A DNA stretch of 64,000 nt, taken from assembly GCA_036490715.1 (NCBI GenBank), contig DASXDL010000026.1, positions 124,001 to 188,000 on the forward strand, in the 5' to 3' direction. The notes under the pieces are model-generated. The model did not search any database, was not told where the DNA came from, and was given only the letters and a program-made list of their open reading frames with translations. Below, piece by piece: positions 16,428 to 25,082 of the stretch. The DNA comes from FEN-1191 sp036490715. GTDB lineage: Bacteria; Pseudomonadota; Gammaproteobacteria; Steroidobacterales; Steroidobacteraceae. Positions within the stretch are counted from its first letter, which is position 1, and every line of letters begins with the position of its first letter. The translations under genes and the position numbers were made by a program.

Positions 16428-18359
16428 ATGAAGTCAGTCATAGCAGCGATGCTGGCGTCCTGCTGCGCGGCGGTATCGATCGCCGCCAGCAGCCCCGGAC
16501 CAAGTGCGATTTGGCCGATCAAGCCGATCGCGCCGCCGCTGGACCGGGCCTACCCGGGTGAACTCAGCCTGCAGATCGACGCCTCCGACTTCGAACGACG
16601 GATCATTCGCGTTCACGAGCACATCAGCGGCATCGGGCCCGACAGCGTGCTGCTGTATCCGCAGTGGTTGCCCGGAACGCATGCGCCTGAGGGCACCATC
16701 GATCGATTCGCCGGTTTGAAGATCTCAGCGGCTGGTGCGCCAGTCTCTTGGATGCGAGATCCGGTCGACATCTTCGCCTTCCGCCTACACCCGGCCGCGG
16801 GCATCAAAGCGATCGACATCGAATTTGAGTATCTGTCGCCGACCAGCCCGGCGGTCGGCGATCCGGAGATCAGTCGCGAGCTGATGGCGATCGAGTGGAA
16901 CGAGCTGGTGCTCTACCCGTCCGGATATTTCGCCCGCCGCATTCCCGTCAGCGTCAGCCTGACGCTGCCCGCGGGCTGGCAGTTCGCAACGGCACTGCAG
17001 ACCGCCGGCGCCAGCGGCGCCGAGGTGCAGTTTCAGCGCACCGAACTCGAGACGCTGGTCGACAGTCCGCTCTACGCCGGGCAATACATGTCACGCCTGG
17101 ATCTGGATTCCGGCAATGCCGTTCCGGTGCATCTGAACGTGTTCGCCGACCGTCCGGAATTGCTGACGATCAAACCGGAACAGCTCGATGCCTACCGCGG
17201 CCTGGTTCAGCAGGCCTACCGCCTGTTTGGATCGCACCACTATGCGCACTACGATTTTCTCTATTCGCTCAGCGACCAGATCGACGATGCCGGCCTCGAG
17301 CACCAACAATCCAGCGAGAATGGCGGCCATCCCGAGTCGTTCACTGAGTGGGACAAGTTCGCCTTTGAGCGCGACCTGCTGCCACACGAATACACCCATT
17401 CGTGGAACGGCAAATTCCGCCGGCCGGCCGATCTGTGGACCCCGAACTACAACGTACCGATGCAGGACAGCTTGCTGTGGGTGTATGAGGGCCAGACCGA
17501 ATACTGGGGCCACGTGCTGGCCTCGCGCGCCGGACTGCGCACGCATCAGCAGGCGCTGGACGAGCTGGCGTTGCGGGCCTCTTATTATCAGCTTCAGAGC
17601 GGCCGCCAGTGGCGCTCGGTGCGGGACACCACCAACGATGAGATCATCAATCCGCGCCGACCGATGCCCTGGCGCACCTGGCAACGATATGAGGACTATT
17701 ATTCCGAGGGCAGCCTGATTTGGCTGGATGCCGACACGCTGATCCGCGAGCGCTCGCAGGGCAAACGTTCACTGGATGATTTTGCCCGTGCCTTCTTCGG
17801 CATCGACGATGGCAGCGTGGTGCCGGTCACCTACACTTTCGATGATGTGGTCAAGGCGCTGAACGCGGTCGAGCCCTACGACTGGGCAACCTTTCTGCAC
17901 CAGCGCATCGATCGTGTGGACACACCGGTGCCGCTCGACGGCCTGCGTCGCGGCGGCTACAAGCTGGTCTACAACGACACGCCCAATGAATTGCTCAAGG
18001 ACAGCGACGAGGGCCGCAAGCGCCTGACGCTGCTGTACTCGATCGGCATCCAGCTGTCCGCCGAAGACGACAAGGGCAGCATCGAATCGGTGGTGTGGAA
18101 CAGCCCGGCATTCAGGGCCGGGCTGATCGAATCGACCCGGATTCTGGCGGTGAACGGCATCGCCTACGATGACAAAGTGATCGAGGATGCGATCAGCGCT
18201 GCGCAGAAATCGCGCGCGCCCATCGAATTGATCGTCAAGACCGGCGACCGCTACCGCGTCGCCTCGCTGGCGTACTACGACGGTCTGCGCTATCCGCATC
18301 TGGAGCGCGATGCCACCGAACCTGCGCGTCTGGACGATATCCTGAAGCCGCGACAGTAG
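16428..18359 (+). CDS. M61 family (glycyl aminopeptidase-type) metallopeptidase with PDZ domain
   Basis: 643 residues with a signal peptide (cleavage near SIAASS). N-terminal beta domain typical of M61, then the zinc site PHEYTHSWNGKFRRPADL (HExxH at about 321-325) with the third ligand region LLWVYEGQTEYWG (about 355), and a C-terminal PDZ-like segment (IESVVWNSPAFRAGLIESTRI ... VNGIAYDD). It probably trims peptides in the periplasm. It starts 46 nt after the defence operon on the same strand and could be co-transcribed, but its family is housekeeping-like. Its TAG abuts the TGA of the convergent GH3 gene with no gap. Confidence 0.92.
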   Translation: MKSVIAAMLASCCAAVSIAASSPGPSAIWPIKPIAPPLDRAYPGELSLQIDASDFERRIIRVHEHISGIGPDSVLLYPQWLPGTHAPEGTIDRFAGLKISAAGAPVSWMRDPVDIFAFRLHPAAGIKAIDIEFEYLSPTSPAVGDPEISRELMAIEWNELVLYPSGYFARRIPVSVSLTLPAGWQFATALQTAGASGAEVQFQRTELETLVDSPLYAGQYMSRLDLDSGNAVPVHLNVFADRPELLTIKPEQLDAYRGLVQQAYRLFGSHHYAHYDFLYSLSDQIDDAGLEHQQSSENGGHPESFTEWDKFAFERDLLPHEYTHSWNGKFRRPADLWTPNYNVPMQDSLLWVYEGQTEYWGHVLASRAGLRTHQQALDELALRASYYQLQSGRQWRSVRDTTNDEIINPRRPMPWRTWQRYEDYYSEGSLIWLDADTLIRERSQGKRSLDDFARAFFGIDDGSVVPVTYTFDDVVKALNAVEPYDWATFLHQRIDRVDTPVPLDGLRRGGYKLVYNDTPNELLKDSDEGRKRLTLLYSIGIQLSAEDDKGSIESVVWNSPAFRAGLIESTRILAVNGIAYDDKVIEDAISAAQKSRAPIELIVKTGDRYRVASLAYYDGLRYPHLERDATEPARLDDILKPRQ

Positions 18360-20522
18360 TCAGGCAGCCGTTATAAGGCGAATGCGCTGAGCCAGCATCT
18401 GGCGCCGATCGGCACCTGATCCGACCAGAATCTCGATCTCGCCCGCCTCGAACACCGGCCGCAGGTCCAGTCCGAGAAACAGAAACTCGCTAGCCGGCAG
18501 CGACAGCGTCACCGTACCGCGCTCGCCTGGCTGCAGCTCGATGGCGGTAAAGCCCTTGAGCTCGAGCAGCGGGCGGCTGACGCTGGCGATCGGATCATGA
18601 ATGAACAAAAATACGGTCTCGCGGGCGGCACGCGGCCCGTCGTTGACTACATCCACGCGCACCTGCAGCTCCTCGCGCTCATGGAGCTGCTGCGGCTCGA
18701 CCTGAAGGTTCGACAATTGAAAGCGGCCGTAGCTAAGGCCGTGACCGAAGCTAAACAGCGGCTCGTTCGGCGCATCCAGATAGCGGCTGGTGAAGTGGTT
18801 GCCGGGCTCGGCAGGGCGGCCGCTAGGGCGCTGTGAAAAAAACACCGGTACCTGTCCAAGCGCACGTGGCCACGCCATCGGCGTGCGGCCCGAGGGTGAA
18901 ACGCGACCGCTGAGCACGTCGGCAATGGCGTGGCCGGCCTCGCTGCCGGGGAACCAGGCCGCCAGCACCGCATCGACCTGCTCCACCAGCCAGGGCACCA
19001 CCAGCGGGCGTCCGGAGAACAGCACCGCCACTACCGGCGTACCACGCTCGCGCGCGGCGTCGATCACCGCCTGCGCCAGCGCGCGCTGCTGCCCGGGCAC
19101 ATCCAGATGAGCGCGGCTGGCCGCCTCGCCACTCATAGCGGCTGCCTCCCCCAGGCACAGCACGATGATCTCGGCCTGCGGCACGACACGCACCGCGGCC
19201 TCGATCCCGGATCGATCATCGCCATCGATATCAACGCCCCGCACGTGCAGCACCTCGGCGGCGGGCAGCGCGGCGCGCAGGCCCTCGAGCACCGTAATCT
19301 GGGTACCGTCGTCGGGCGTCATGGCCCAGGGCCCGCGCATCTCGGCCGCCGCGTCCGCCAGCGGGCCGATCAACGCCACGCGTCGCAGTGACGGCGCCAA
19401 CGGCAGCGCCGAGCGCTCATTGCGCAGCAGCACCAGGCTGCGAGCGCCGATGCTGCGCGCCAGTTGGCGCCGTGCCGCCAGCGTCGCCGGGGCTTCGCGC
19501 ACCGCACCGCGCCGATACGGATGATCAAACAATCCCAGGCGCTGTTTGAGCGCGAGCACCCGACGCACGGCCTGATCGATCTGCGCCAGCTCAACCAGTC
19601 CGCGCTCCAGTGCCACCGGCAGGCCGTCGCGGTAGGCATTGGACATCATGTCGATGTCGACCCCGGCGTTGAGCGCCAGCGCCGCCGCCTGCGGCAGATC
19701 GGCGGCCACTCCATGGCGCAGCAACTCCGCGATGGCGTTGTAGTCGCTCACGATCACGCCATCGAATCCGAGCTCGCCGCGCAGCACCCGCTCAAGCAGC
19801 TCGCGGTGCGCGGTCATCGGCACCCCGGCCAGGTCGGTGAAGGCGGGCATCACCGACGCGACCCCGGCCCGCACGGCCGCGGCAAACGGTGGCAGATGCA
19901 CCTCAGCCACGCTGCGCTCGGAGATGTCGACCGATGCGTAGTCGCGGCCGGCGGTTACCGGACCGTAGGCGCAATAGTGCTTGGCTACCGCCGCCAGCGT
20001 CTGCGCGGCATCGAGCTGCGCTCCCTGGAAGCCGCGTACCTTGGCGTGTGCGATCTGGACCGCGAGCCAGGGGTCCTCGCCCGGCCCCTCGGCGCTGCGC
20101 CCCCAGCGCGGATCGCGCGACACGTCGAGCATCGGCGCGAAAGTCATGGCGATGCCATCGGCGGCCGCCTCGGCCGCGGCTTCGCGTGCGCTGAGCGTCC
20201 ACGCCTGCGGGTCGAACAGTGCCGCTTCGGCCAGCGGAATCGGAAACAGTGTGCGATGCCCGTGGATGACATCGAGCGCGAACAGCAGTGGAACTCCGAG
20301 TCGGGACTGCTCCACCGCGATTCGCTGCAGCTCATGCACCCGATCAGCGCCGAACAGGTTGAGCAGGTTACCGATGGTGCCGGCGCGGATCGCCTCGGTC
20401 GAATCCCCGGCGATCACCGGTCCGGTGACCGCATAGCCGGCGGCCGCCATGGTGAGCTGCCCCAGCTTCTCCGCCAGGGTCATTTTCCCAACCAAAATAT
20501 CAATGCGACTCGTGTGATCCAT
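18360..20522 (-). CDS. Glycoside hydrolase family 3 beta-glucosidase (cytoplasmic, BglX-like)
   Basis: 720 residues, three-domain GH3: TIM barrel with FAPMLDVSRDPRWGRSAEGPGEDPWL (about 128-153), KHYCAYG, and nucleophile GVIVSDYNA (Asp260); alpha/beta sandwich from about 365; C-terminal fibronectin-III-like domain beginning after YGRFQLSNL. Unlike E. coli BglX it shows no signal peptide, so it should act in the cytoplasm. It is divergent from the GH144-GH15-ABC-S15 operon with a 102-bp shared upstream region. It would cleave gluco-oligosaccharides to glucose. Given a GH144 and an oligoglucan-type GH94 nearby, beta-1,2-linked substrates such as sophorose are plausible. Confidence 0.9.
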   Translation of the reverse strand: MDHTSRIDILVGKMTLAEKLGQLTMAAAGYAVTGPVIAGDSTEAIRAGTIGNLLNLFGADRVHELQRIAVEQSRLGVPLLFALDVIHGHRTLFPIPLAEAALFDPQAWTLSAREAAAEAAADGIAMTFAPMLDVSRDPRWGRSAEGPGEDPWLAVQIAHAKVRGFQGAQLDAAQTLAAVAKHYCAYGPVTAGRDYASVDISERSVAEVHLPPFAAAVRAGVASVMPAFTDLAGVPMTAHRELLERVLRGELGFDGVIVSDYNAIAELLRHGVAADLPQAAALALNAGVDIDMMSNAYRDGLPVALERGLVELAQIDQAVRRVLALKQRLGLFDHPYRRGAVREAPATLAARRQLARSIGARSLVLLRNERSALPLAPSLRRVALIGPLADAAAEMRGPWAMTPDDGTQITVLEGLRAALPAAEVLHVRGVDIDGDDRSGIEAAVRVVPQAEIIVLCLGEAAAMSGEAASRAHLDVPGQQRALAQAVIDAARERGTPVVAVLFSGRPLVVPWLVEQVDAVLAAWFPGSEAGHAIADVLSGRVSPSGRTPMAWPRALGQVPVFFSQRPSGRPAEPGNHFTSRYLDAPNEPLFSFGHGLSYGRFQLSNLQVEPQQLHEREELQVRVDVVNDGPRAARETVFLFIHDPIASVSRPLLELKGFTAIELQPGERGTVTLSLPASEFLFLGLDLRPVFEAGEIEILVGSGADRRQMLAQRIRLITAA

Positions 20523-20563
20523 CTTCCGCTTCTCGCACCCGTATTAGAGCACGTGCGGGTTTT

Positions 20564-20593
20564 TCTATACCCTTCGGGGTCGAGCCATAGCAA
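20564..20593 (-). promoter_or_regulatory. Possible promoter of the GH3 beta-glucosidase gene
   Basis: On the minus strand TTGCTA (complement of 20588-20593) and TATAGA (complement of 20564-20569) are spaced by 18 nt, about 42 nt before the start codon. The match is modest (4 of 6 bases in each box), so this is a weak call. Confidence 0.3.
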
Positions 20594-20624
20594 GGTCGCG
20601 CAAGTCCCGATAATGTGATCGAAC

Positions 20625-21938
20625 ATGAAAAAAGAGACTGTCAGCGCCGGCGGCCGCCGCCGAACCCCAGGACCTGCTGCGCTCGCCAGGCTGCCCGGCC
20701 CGGCGCTGCTCGAGGCGGTGCAGCGGCAAACCTTTGCCTTCTTTTGGGAGGGTGCTGACCCTCGCAGCGGTCTAGCGCGCGACCGCCTTAGCCGCGTCGA
20801 GGGCGCGCCAGCGGCGCCGGTGACCATCGGCGGCTCCGGCTTTGGCATCATGAGCCTGATCGTCGCGGTGGAACGCGGCTGGGTCAGCCGCGCGGCAGCG
20901 CTCGCGCGCCTGCAGCAGATGCTGGATTTTCTGGTGCGCGTGCCGTGCTTTCACGGTGCGTTTGCGCATTTCATCAATCCGGACACCCTCGCCGCGGTGC
21001 CCCTGAGCCGCAAAGACGACGGCGGCGACCTGGTCGAGACCTCGTTTCTGTGCATGGGGCTGCTGTGCGCGCGCGCCTATTTCGACCGCAACACCCAGGC
21101 CGAGCGGCGGGTCCGGGCCTACATCACCAGTCTGTGGGAAGAGGTCGAATGGAGCTGGTACACGCAGTCCGGCCGCAAGGTGCTGTACTGGCATTGGAGC
21201 CCCAACAATGGCTGGGCGATCAATCACGAGATTCGCGGATGGGATGAGTGCCTGATCACCTATGTACTGGCGGCCTCGGCGCCGCGCTATCCGATTGCAC
21301 CGCAGGTCTATCATGACGGCTACGCCGCTGGCCGCAACTTCCAGAACGGCAAACCTTATTACAACATCAAGCTGCCGCTGGGTGGCCCGTACGGCGGCCC
21401 GATGTTCTTCGCCCACTACTCCTTCTGCGGCCTGGATCCGCGTGCTCTTAGCGACCGCTATGCCGACTACTTCGAGCAGAACGTTGCGCATGTGCGCATC
21501 AACCACGCCCACTGTGTCGCCAACCCGCATCGCTACAAGGGTTATGGACCGGACTGCTGGGGGCTGACCTCGAGCGATGATTCCTCCGGCTATCGCGTGC
21601 ACGATCCGGTCAATGACAACGGCACGATCTCGCCGACCGCGGCGCTGGCCAGCTTTCCCTACGCGCCGCGCGCCGCGATGCGCTCGCTGCGTCACTTTCT
21701 CAGCCGGCATGGGGAGCGCCTGTGGGGGCGCTACGGCTTCACCGACGCGTTCAACGTCGCGCGCGGCTGGTACGCCGACACCTTTCTGGCGATCGACCAG
21801 GGGCCGATCGTGGTGATGATCGAAAATCATCGCAGCGCGCTGTTGTGGAAGCTGTTCATGCGCGTGCCGGAGATACAGACCGGACTGCGCCGGCTCGGGT
21901 TCTCAAGTCCGCATCTTGGACGCCGAGTCGCCCGCTGA
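20625..21938 (+). CDS. GH144-type endo-beta-1,2-glucanase (glycoamylase-like domain)
   Basis: 437 residues covering the PF10091 glycoamylase/GH144 fold: QRQTFAFFWEGADPRSGLARDR, HGAFAHFI, DLVETSFLCMGLL, EVEWSWYT, WGLTSSDDSSGY, NGTISPTAALASFPY, RYGFTDAFN and AIDQGPIVVMIENHRSALLWKLFM. GH144 enzymes cut linear beta-1,2-glucan to sophoro-oligosaccharides. Known members are usually exported; this one starts MKKETVSAGGRRR with no signal peptide, so it looks cytoplasmic. Its TGA shares one base with the ATG of the GH15 gene, marking a coupled operon. Substrate call is from family recall, supported by a GH94 phosphorylase of matching type in the window. Confidence 0.82.
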   Translation: MKKETVSAGGRRRTPGPAALARLPGPALLEAVQRQTFAFFWEGADPRSGLARDRLSRVEGAPAAPVTIGGSGFGIMSLIVAVERGWVSRAAALARLQQMLDFLVRVPCFHGAFAHFINPDTLAAVPLSRKDDGGDLVETSFLCMGLLCARAYFDRNTQAERRVRAYITSLWEEVEWSWYTQSGRKVLYWHWSPNNGWAINHEIRGWDECLITYVLAASAPRYPIAPQVYHDGYAAGRNFQNGKPYYNIKLPLGGPYGGPMFFAHYSFCGLDPRALSDRYADYFEQNVAHVRINHAHCVANPHRYKGYGPDCWGLTSSDDSSGYRVHDPVNDNGTISPTAALASFPYAPRAAMRSLRHFLSRHGERLWGRYGFTDAFNVARGWYADTFLAIDQGPIVVMIENHRSALLWKLFMRVPEIQTGLRRLGFSSPHLGRRVAR

Positions 21939-23263
21939 TGGAATCGCTCGACCGCTGGATCGATCGGCAGTATCGCCAAGCCGCGCAGTCGATGCTGGCG
22001 AGCATCTCCGCGACCGGTGTGGTCAAGGCGCGCCCGGGGTTCGGCCAGCTGATCGCGCCCAAGCCCGGCTCGATCGTTGCCTCGCCGATTCCCGCCTCCT
22101 ACGACCCAGATCCCGACTATTTCTTTCACTGGTACCGGGATTCCGCGCTGATTATCGACGCCTTGCGGCTACTGCACCTGGACCAAGGCGCCGGCCGAAT
22201 TGCCCCGGTACAGTTCGCCGACTTCGTGCGCTTCAGCCTGTCGCTGCGCCAGATCGACGGGCGCGCATTGGTTGCCTCAGCCACCTGGCGCGACAAAGTG
22301 GTGCCCGACTTCAAAAAGTTCCTGCGCAGCGACGTCGAGCTGGCCGCGGTGCACGGCGATAGCGTCAGCGCCGAGACGCGCGTCAACCCGGACGGCAGCC
22401 CGGACATCTCCAGCTGGCCGCGACCGCAGCACGACGGCCCGGCGATGCGCGCGCTCACGCTGCTGCGCTGGTGCGCCAGCGCGCGACTGGAGAGCGAGCT
22501 GGCCGAGGCCGTGGCGCAGCTGCTGCGCTTCGACCTGGCCTACACCCGCGCGCGCTGGCGCGAACCGTGTTTTGACATCTGGGAGGAAGACCTCGGTCTG
22601 CACTATTACACGCTGTGCGTGTCGGCGGCGGCACTGGCGGCCGGAGCCGCGTGGCTGGCGCAGCGTGCCGACGACTCCGAAGCACAAACCACGGCGGCCG
22701 AGGCGCAGGCGATCCGGCGCTCGCTGGATGATTTCTGGCTGGCCGATGCCGGCTACTACCGCTCGCGCCAACTGGCCTCGGGCGCGCGCTCCGGCAAGGA
22801 ACTCGACATCTCGGTGATCCTGGCGGCGATCCACGCCGAGGAGCATCAGGCCGGTGCGCATTCAGTTCACGATGAGCGCATGCACGCGACCCTCGCCAAG
22901 CTCGAGGCGCTGTTCGATGCCGACTATCGGATCAACCACGAGCGAGCGCGCGAGTGCGGGCCGGCGATGGGGCGCTACGCCGGTGATCGCTATTACTCGG
23001 GCGGCGCCTATTACTTTTCGACTCTCGGCGCCGCGGAGTTCTGCTTTCGCGCCGCCCGCGGATCCGCCCATGGCAACGACCTGCGCCAGCGCGGTGATGC
23101 CTATCTTGAAACCGTGCGCCGATTCACCCCGGCCAGCGGTGATCTGTCGGAGCAGTTTGACCAGAATACCGGTGAACAGAGCTCGGCCAAGCATCTGGCG
23201 TGGAGCTACGCGGCCTTCATCTCCTGCATCGGCGCCCGGCGCGCGGTGAGCGGCCATGGCTGA
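21938..23263 (+). CDS. Glucoamylase-type glycoside hydrolase family 15 protein
   Basis: 441 residues from the ATG overlapping the GH144 stop (TGATG); an upstream in-frame extension to 21722 is rejected. GH15 (alpha/alpha)6 barrel marks: SPIPASYDPDPDYFFHWYRDSALI near 53-75, CFDIWEEDLGLHYYTL with the likely catalytic Glu, RYAGDRYYSGGAYYFSTLG, and the C-terminal FDQNTGEQSSAKHLAWSYAAF containing the second catalytic Glu. It releases glucose from alpha-linked glucans or oligosaccharides. No signal peptide. Its last 8 nt overlap the ABC transporter gene. Why an alpha-glucosidase is coupled to a beta-1,2-glucanase is unclear. Confidence 0.88.
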   Translation: MESLDRWIDRQYRQAAQSMLASISATGVVKARPGFGQLIAPKPGSIVASPIPASYDPDPDYFFHWYRDSALIIDALRLLHLDQGAGRIAPVQFADFVRFSLSLRQIDGRALVASATWRDKVVPDFKKFLRSDVELAAVHGDSVSAETRVNPDGSPDISSWPRPQHDGPAMRALTLLRWCASARLESELAEAVAQLLRFDLAYTRARWREPCFDIWEEDLGLHYYTLCVSAAALAAGAAWLAQRADDSEAQTTAAEAQAIRRSLDDFWLADAGYYRSRQLASGARSGKELDISVILAAIHAEEHQAGAHSVHDERMHATLAKLEALFDADYRINHERARECGPAMGRYAGDRYYSGGAYYFSTLGAAEFCFRAARGSAHGNDLRQRGDAYLETVRRFTPASGDLSEQFDQNTGEQSSAKHLAWSYAAFISCIGARRAVSGHG

Positions 23264-25082
23264 ATCACGCCCGGACGCCGATGATCTGACCGACAGCGCC
23301 GATCCGGACGACGAGCTGGATCCAGGCCTGGCGGACCCGGCCGACCCCTCGCAGTCGCGGCTCGGGGCCCAGCTCAGCATGATCCTGGGCGCCATCCTGG
23401 CCTCCCCGGTCGGGCGCAAGGTCATCAGCCTGTGCATCGGCATCCTGCTGGTGATCGTCGCGACCACCTATGGGCAGATCCGGCTCAATGAATGGAGCAA
23501 GCCGTTCTACGACGCGCTGTCGCGGCGCGACTTTCGGGACTTCCTGTATCAGCTGCTGGTGTTCTTCCTGATCGCCGGCATCCTGCTGGTGCTCAATGTC
23601 GCGCAACGCTGGCTGGGCGAGACCCTCAAGCTGCGACTGCGCGAGGGCCTGGCCGGCGATCTGATCCAGCACTGGATGCTGCCGCGGCGCGCGTTCTGGC
23701 TCGCCAATGCCGGTCCGATCGGTGCCAATCCGGATCAGCGCATGCACGAGGACGCTCGCCACCTGTGCGAGCTGTCGGCCGATCTGGGCGTCGGTTTGCT
23801 GCAGGCCTCGATTCTGCTGATCGCCTTCACCGGCGTGCTGTGGGTGCTGTCGAGTGATTTCGCATTCCACTTCGCCGGGCGCATCTTCACGGTTCCAGGA
23901 TTCATGGTATGGGCGGCGCTGCTGTACGCGGCCGCCGGCTCGTTGTTGAGCTATTGGGTCGGTGGTTCGCTGATCTACCGGAATGCAGAGCGCTACGCCC
24001 GCGAGGCCGACCTGCGCTTCTCGCTGGTACGGGTCAGCGAGCACGTCGATGGCATCTCGCTCGCCGCCGGCGAGGCCGATGAAAGCCGACGCGTGCAGCT
24101 GCACCTGATGGCGGTGCTCGCGGCCACCCGCCGGCTGGTGACCGGGCTGACCAATCTGACCTGGGTCACGGCCGGCTTCGGCTGGATAACGCTGGTGGCA
24201 CCAATCCTGGTGGCCGCACCGCTGTATTTCGCCGGCAAACTGTCGTTCGGCGGTTTGATGATGGCGGCGGCCGCGTTCACCCAGGCGCAGTCGGCATTGC
24301 GATGGTTCGTGGACAATTTCAGCATCATCGCTGACTGGCGCGCGACGCTGCTGCGGGTGGCGAGTTTTCGCCGCGTGCTGGTCACCGCCGAGGCCGTGCC
24401 GCACGTGCAAAGTCAGATCGTGTACGCCGATGGCGAGCCGGGCCGCATCCTGATCCAGGATCTGGAGGTCGCCTCCTCCAGCGGCTGCGATCTGCTGCGC
24501 GAGCGGCAGGTCGTGGTCCTGGCACGCGAGCGCGTCCTGATCGTCGGCGAACCCGGCACCAACAAGACGCAGCTGTTTCGCGCGCTGACTGGATTGTGGC
24601 CCTGGGGCGCAGGCCGGATCGAACGGCCCAAGGACGAGTCGATTCTCTATATTCCGCGCGGCACTCCCTACCTGCCACGTGCCAGTCTGCGCGAAGTGCT
24701 GGCCTATCCGATGAAGGTCGAGGCGTTCGCGCCCGAGGCATTCGCCCATGCGCTCGAGCGGCTCGGACTGGCGCAGCTGATCCCGGCGCTTGATACCACG
24801 CAGCGCTGGGATCGCGAACTCAGTGGCGATGAACTATTGTCACTTTCGTTCGCGCGCGCGGTGGTCCAGTCACCTGCCTGGCTGCTGGTCGACGACGCGC
24901 TGCGCGCGCTCGATGGCGATACGCTCGAGCGCTTCATGGATGTGCTGACCCACGAGCTGGCAAATGCCGGTGTGATTCACATCGGCGGCGGCCAGGCGCG
25001 CAATCCGATGTTCACCCGCACCTTGCACCTGACCCGCGCGCCACCGCAGCACACGGTCGGGTTGCACGAGGCCGCCTCGTGA
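23256..25082 (+). CDS. SbmA/BacA/YddA-type ABC transporter (fused permease-ATPase) with degenerate nucleotide-binding motifs
   Basis: 608 residues. After an acidic N-terminus, the membrane domain shows the family opening WSKPFYDALSRRDFRDF, RLREGLAGDLIQHW, NPDQRMHEDARHLCELS and the EGISL-like DGISLAAGE. The C-terminal domain is clearly an ABC ATPase by length and order but its motifs are eroded: Walker A GEPGTNKTQ (Gly before Lys replaced by Asn), signature LSGDELLSLSFARA, Walker B LLVDDALRALD (Glu replaced by Asp), and GVIHIGGGQ at the H-loop with no His. It may transport without normal ATP hydrolysis, use proton force like SbmA, or be inactive. Encoded inside the glucan operon. Confidence 0.85.
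   Translation: MAESRPDADDLTDSADPDDELDPGLADPADPSQSRLGAQLSMILGAILASPVGRKVISLCIGILLVIVATTYGQIRLNEWSKPFYDALSRRDFRDFLYQLLVFFLIAGILLVLNVAQRWLGETLKLRLREGLAGDLIQHWMLPRRAFWLANAGPIGANPDQRMHEDARHLCELSADLGVGLLQASILLIAFTGVLWVLSSDFAFHFAGRIFTVPGFMVWAALLYAAAGSLLSYWVGGSLIYRNAERYAREADLRFSLVRVSEHVDGISLAAGEADESRRVQLHLMAVLAATRRLVTGLTNLTWVTAGFGWITLVAPILVAAPLYFAGKLSFGGLMMAAAAFTQAQSALRWFVDNFSIIADWRATLLRVASFRRVLVTAEAVPHVQSQIVYADGEPGRILIQDLEVASSSGCDLLRERQVVVLARERVLIVGEPGTNKTQLFRALTGLWPWGAGRIERPKDESILYIPRGTPYLPRASLREVLAYPMKVEAFAPEAFAHALERLGLAQLIPALDTTQRWDRELSGDELLSLSFARAVVQSPAWLLVDDALRALDGDTLERFMDVLTHELANAGVIHIGGGQARNPMFTRTLHLTRAPPQHTVGLHEAAS

Noticed and set aside
20531..20566. CCCG...CGGG followed by TTTTT in the GH3/GH144 spacer as a terminator
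   Set aside because: The stem is only 4 bp with a long loop and sits between divergent genes where no transcript needs to end.
19464..20618. Open frame on the plus strand across the GH3 beta-glucosidase
   Set aside because: The minus-strand GH3 domains are continuous and contain the catalytic motif; this frame has none.
21722..21937. N-terminal extension of the GH15 protein
   Set aside because: Overlaps the conserved C-terminus of GH144 and is Arg-rich without domain match; ATG 21938 is coupled to the stop.
23265..24749. Long open frame on the minus strand opposite the ABC transporter
   Set aside because: Its composition (Gln, His, Asp, Arg-rich, no domain pattern) is that of a mirror frame in GC-rich DNA; the plus-strand gene has clear membrane and ATPase features.
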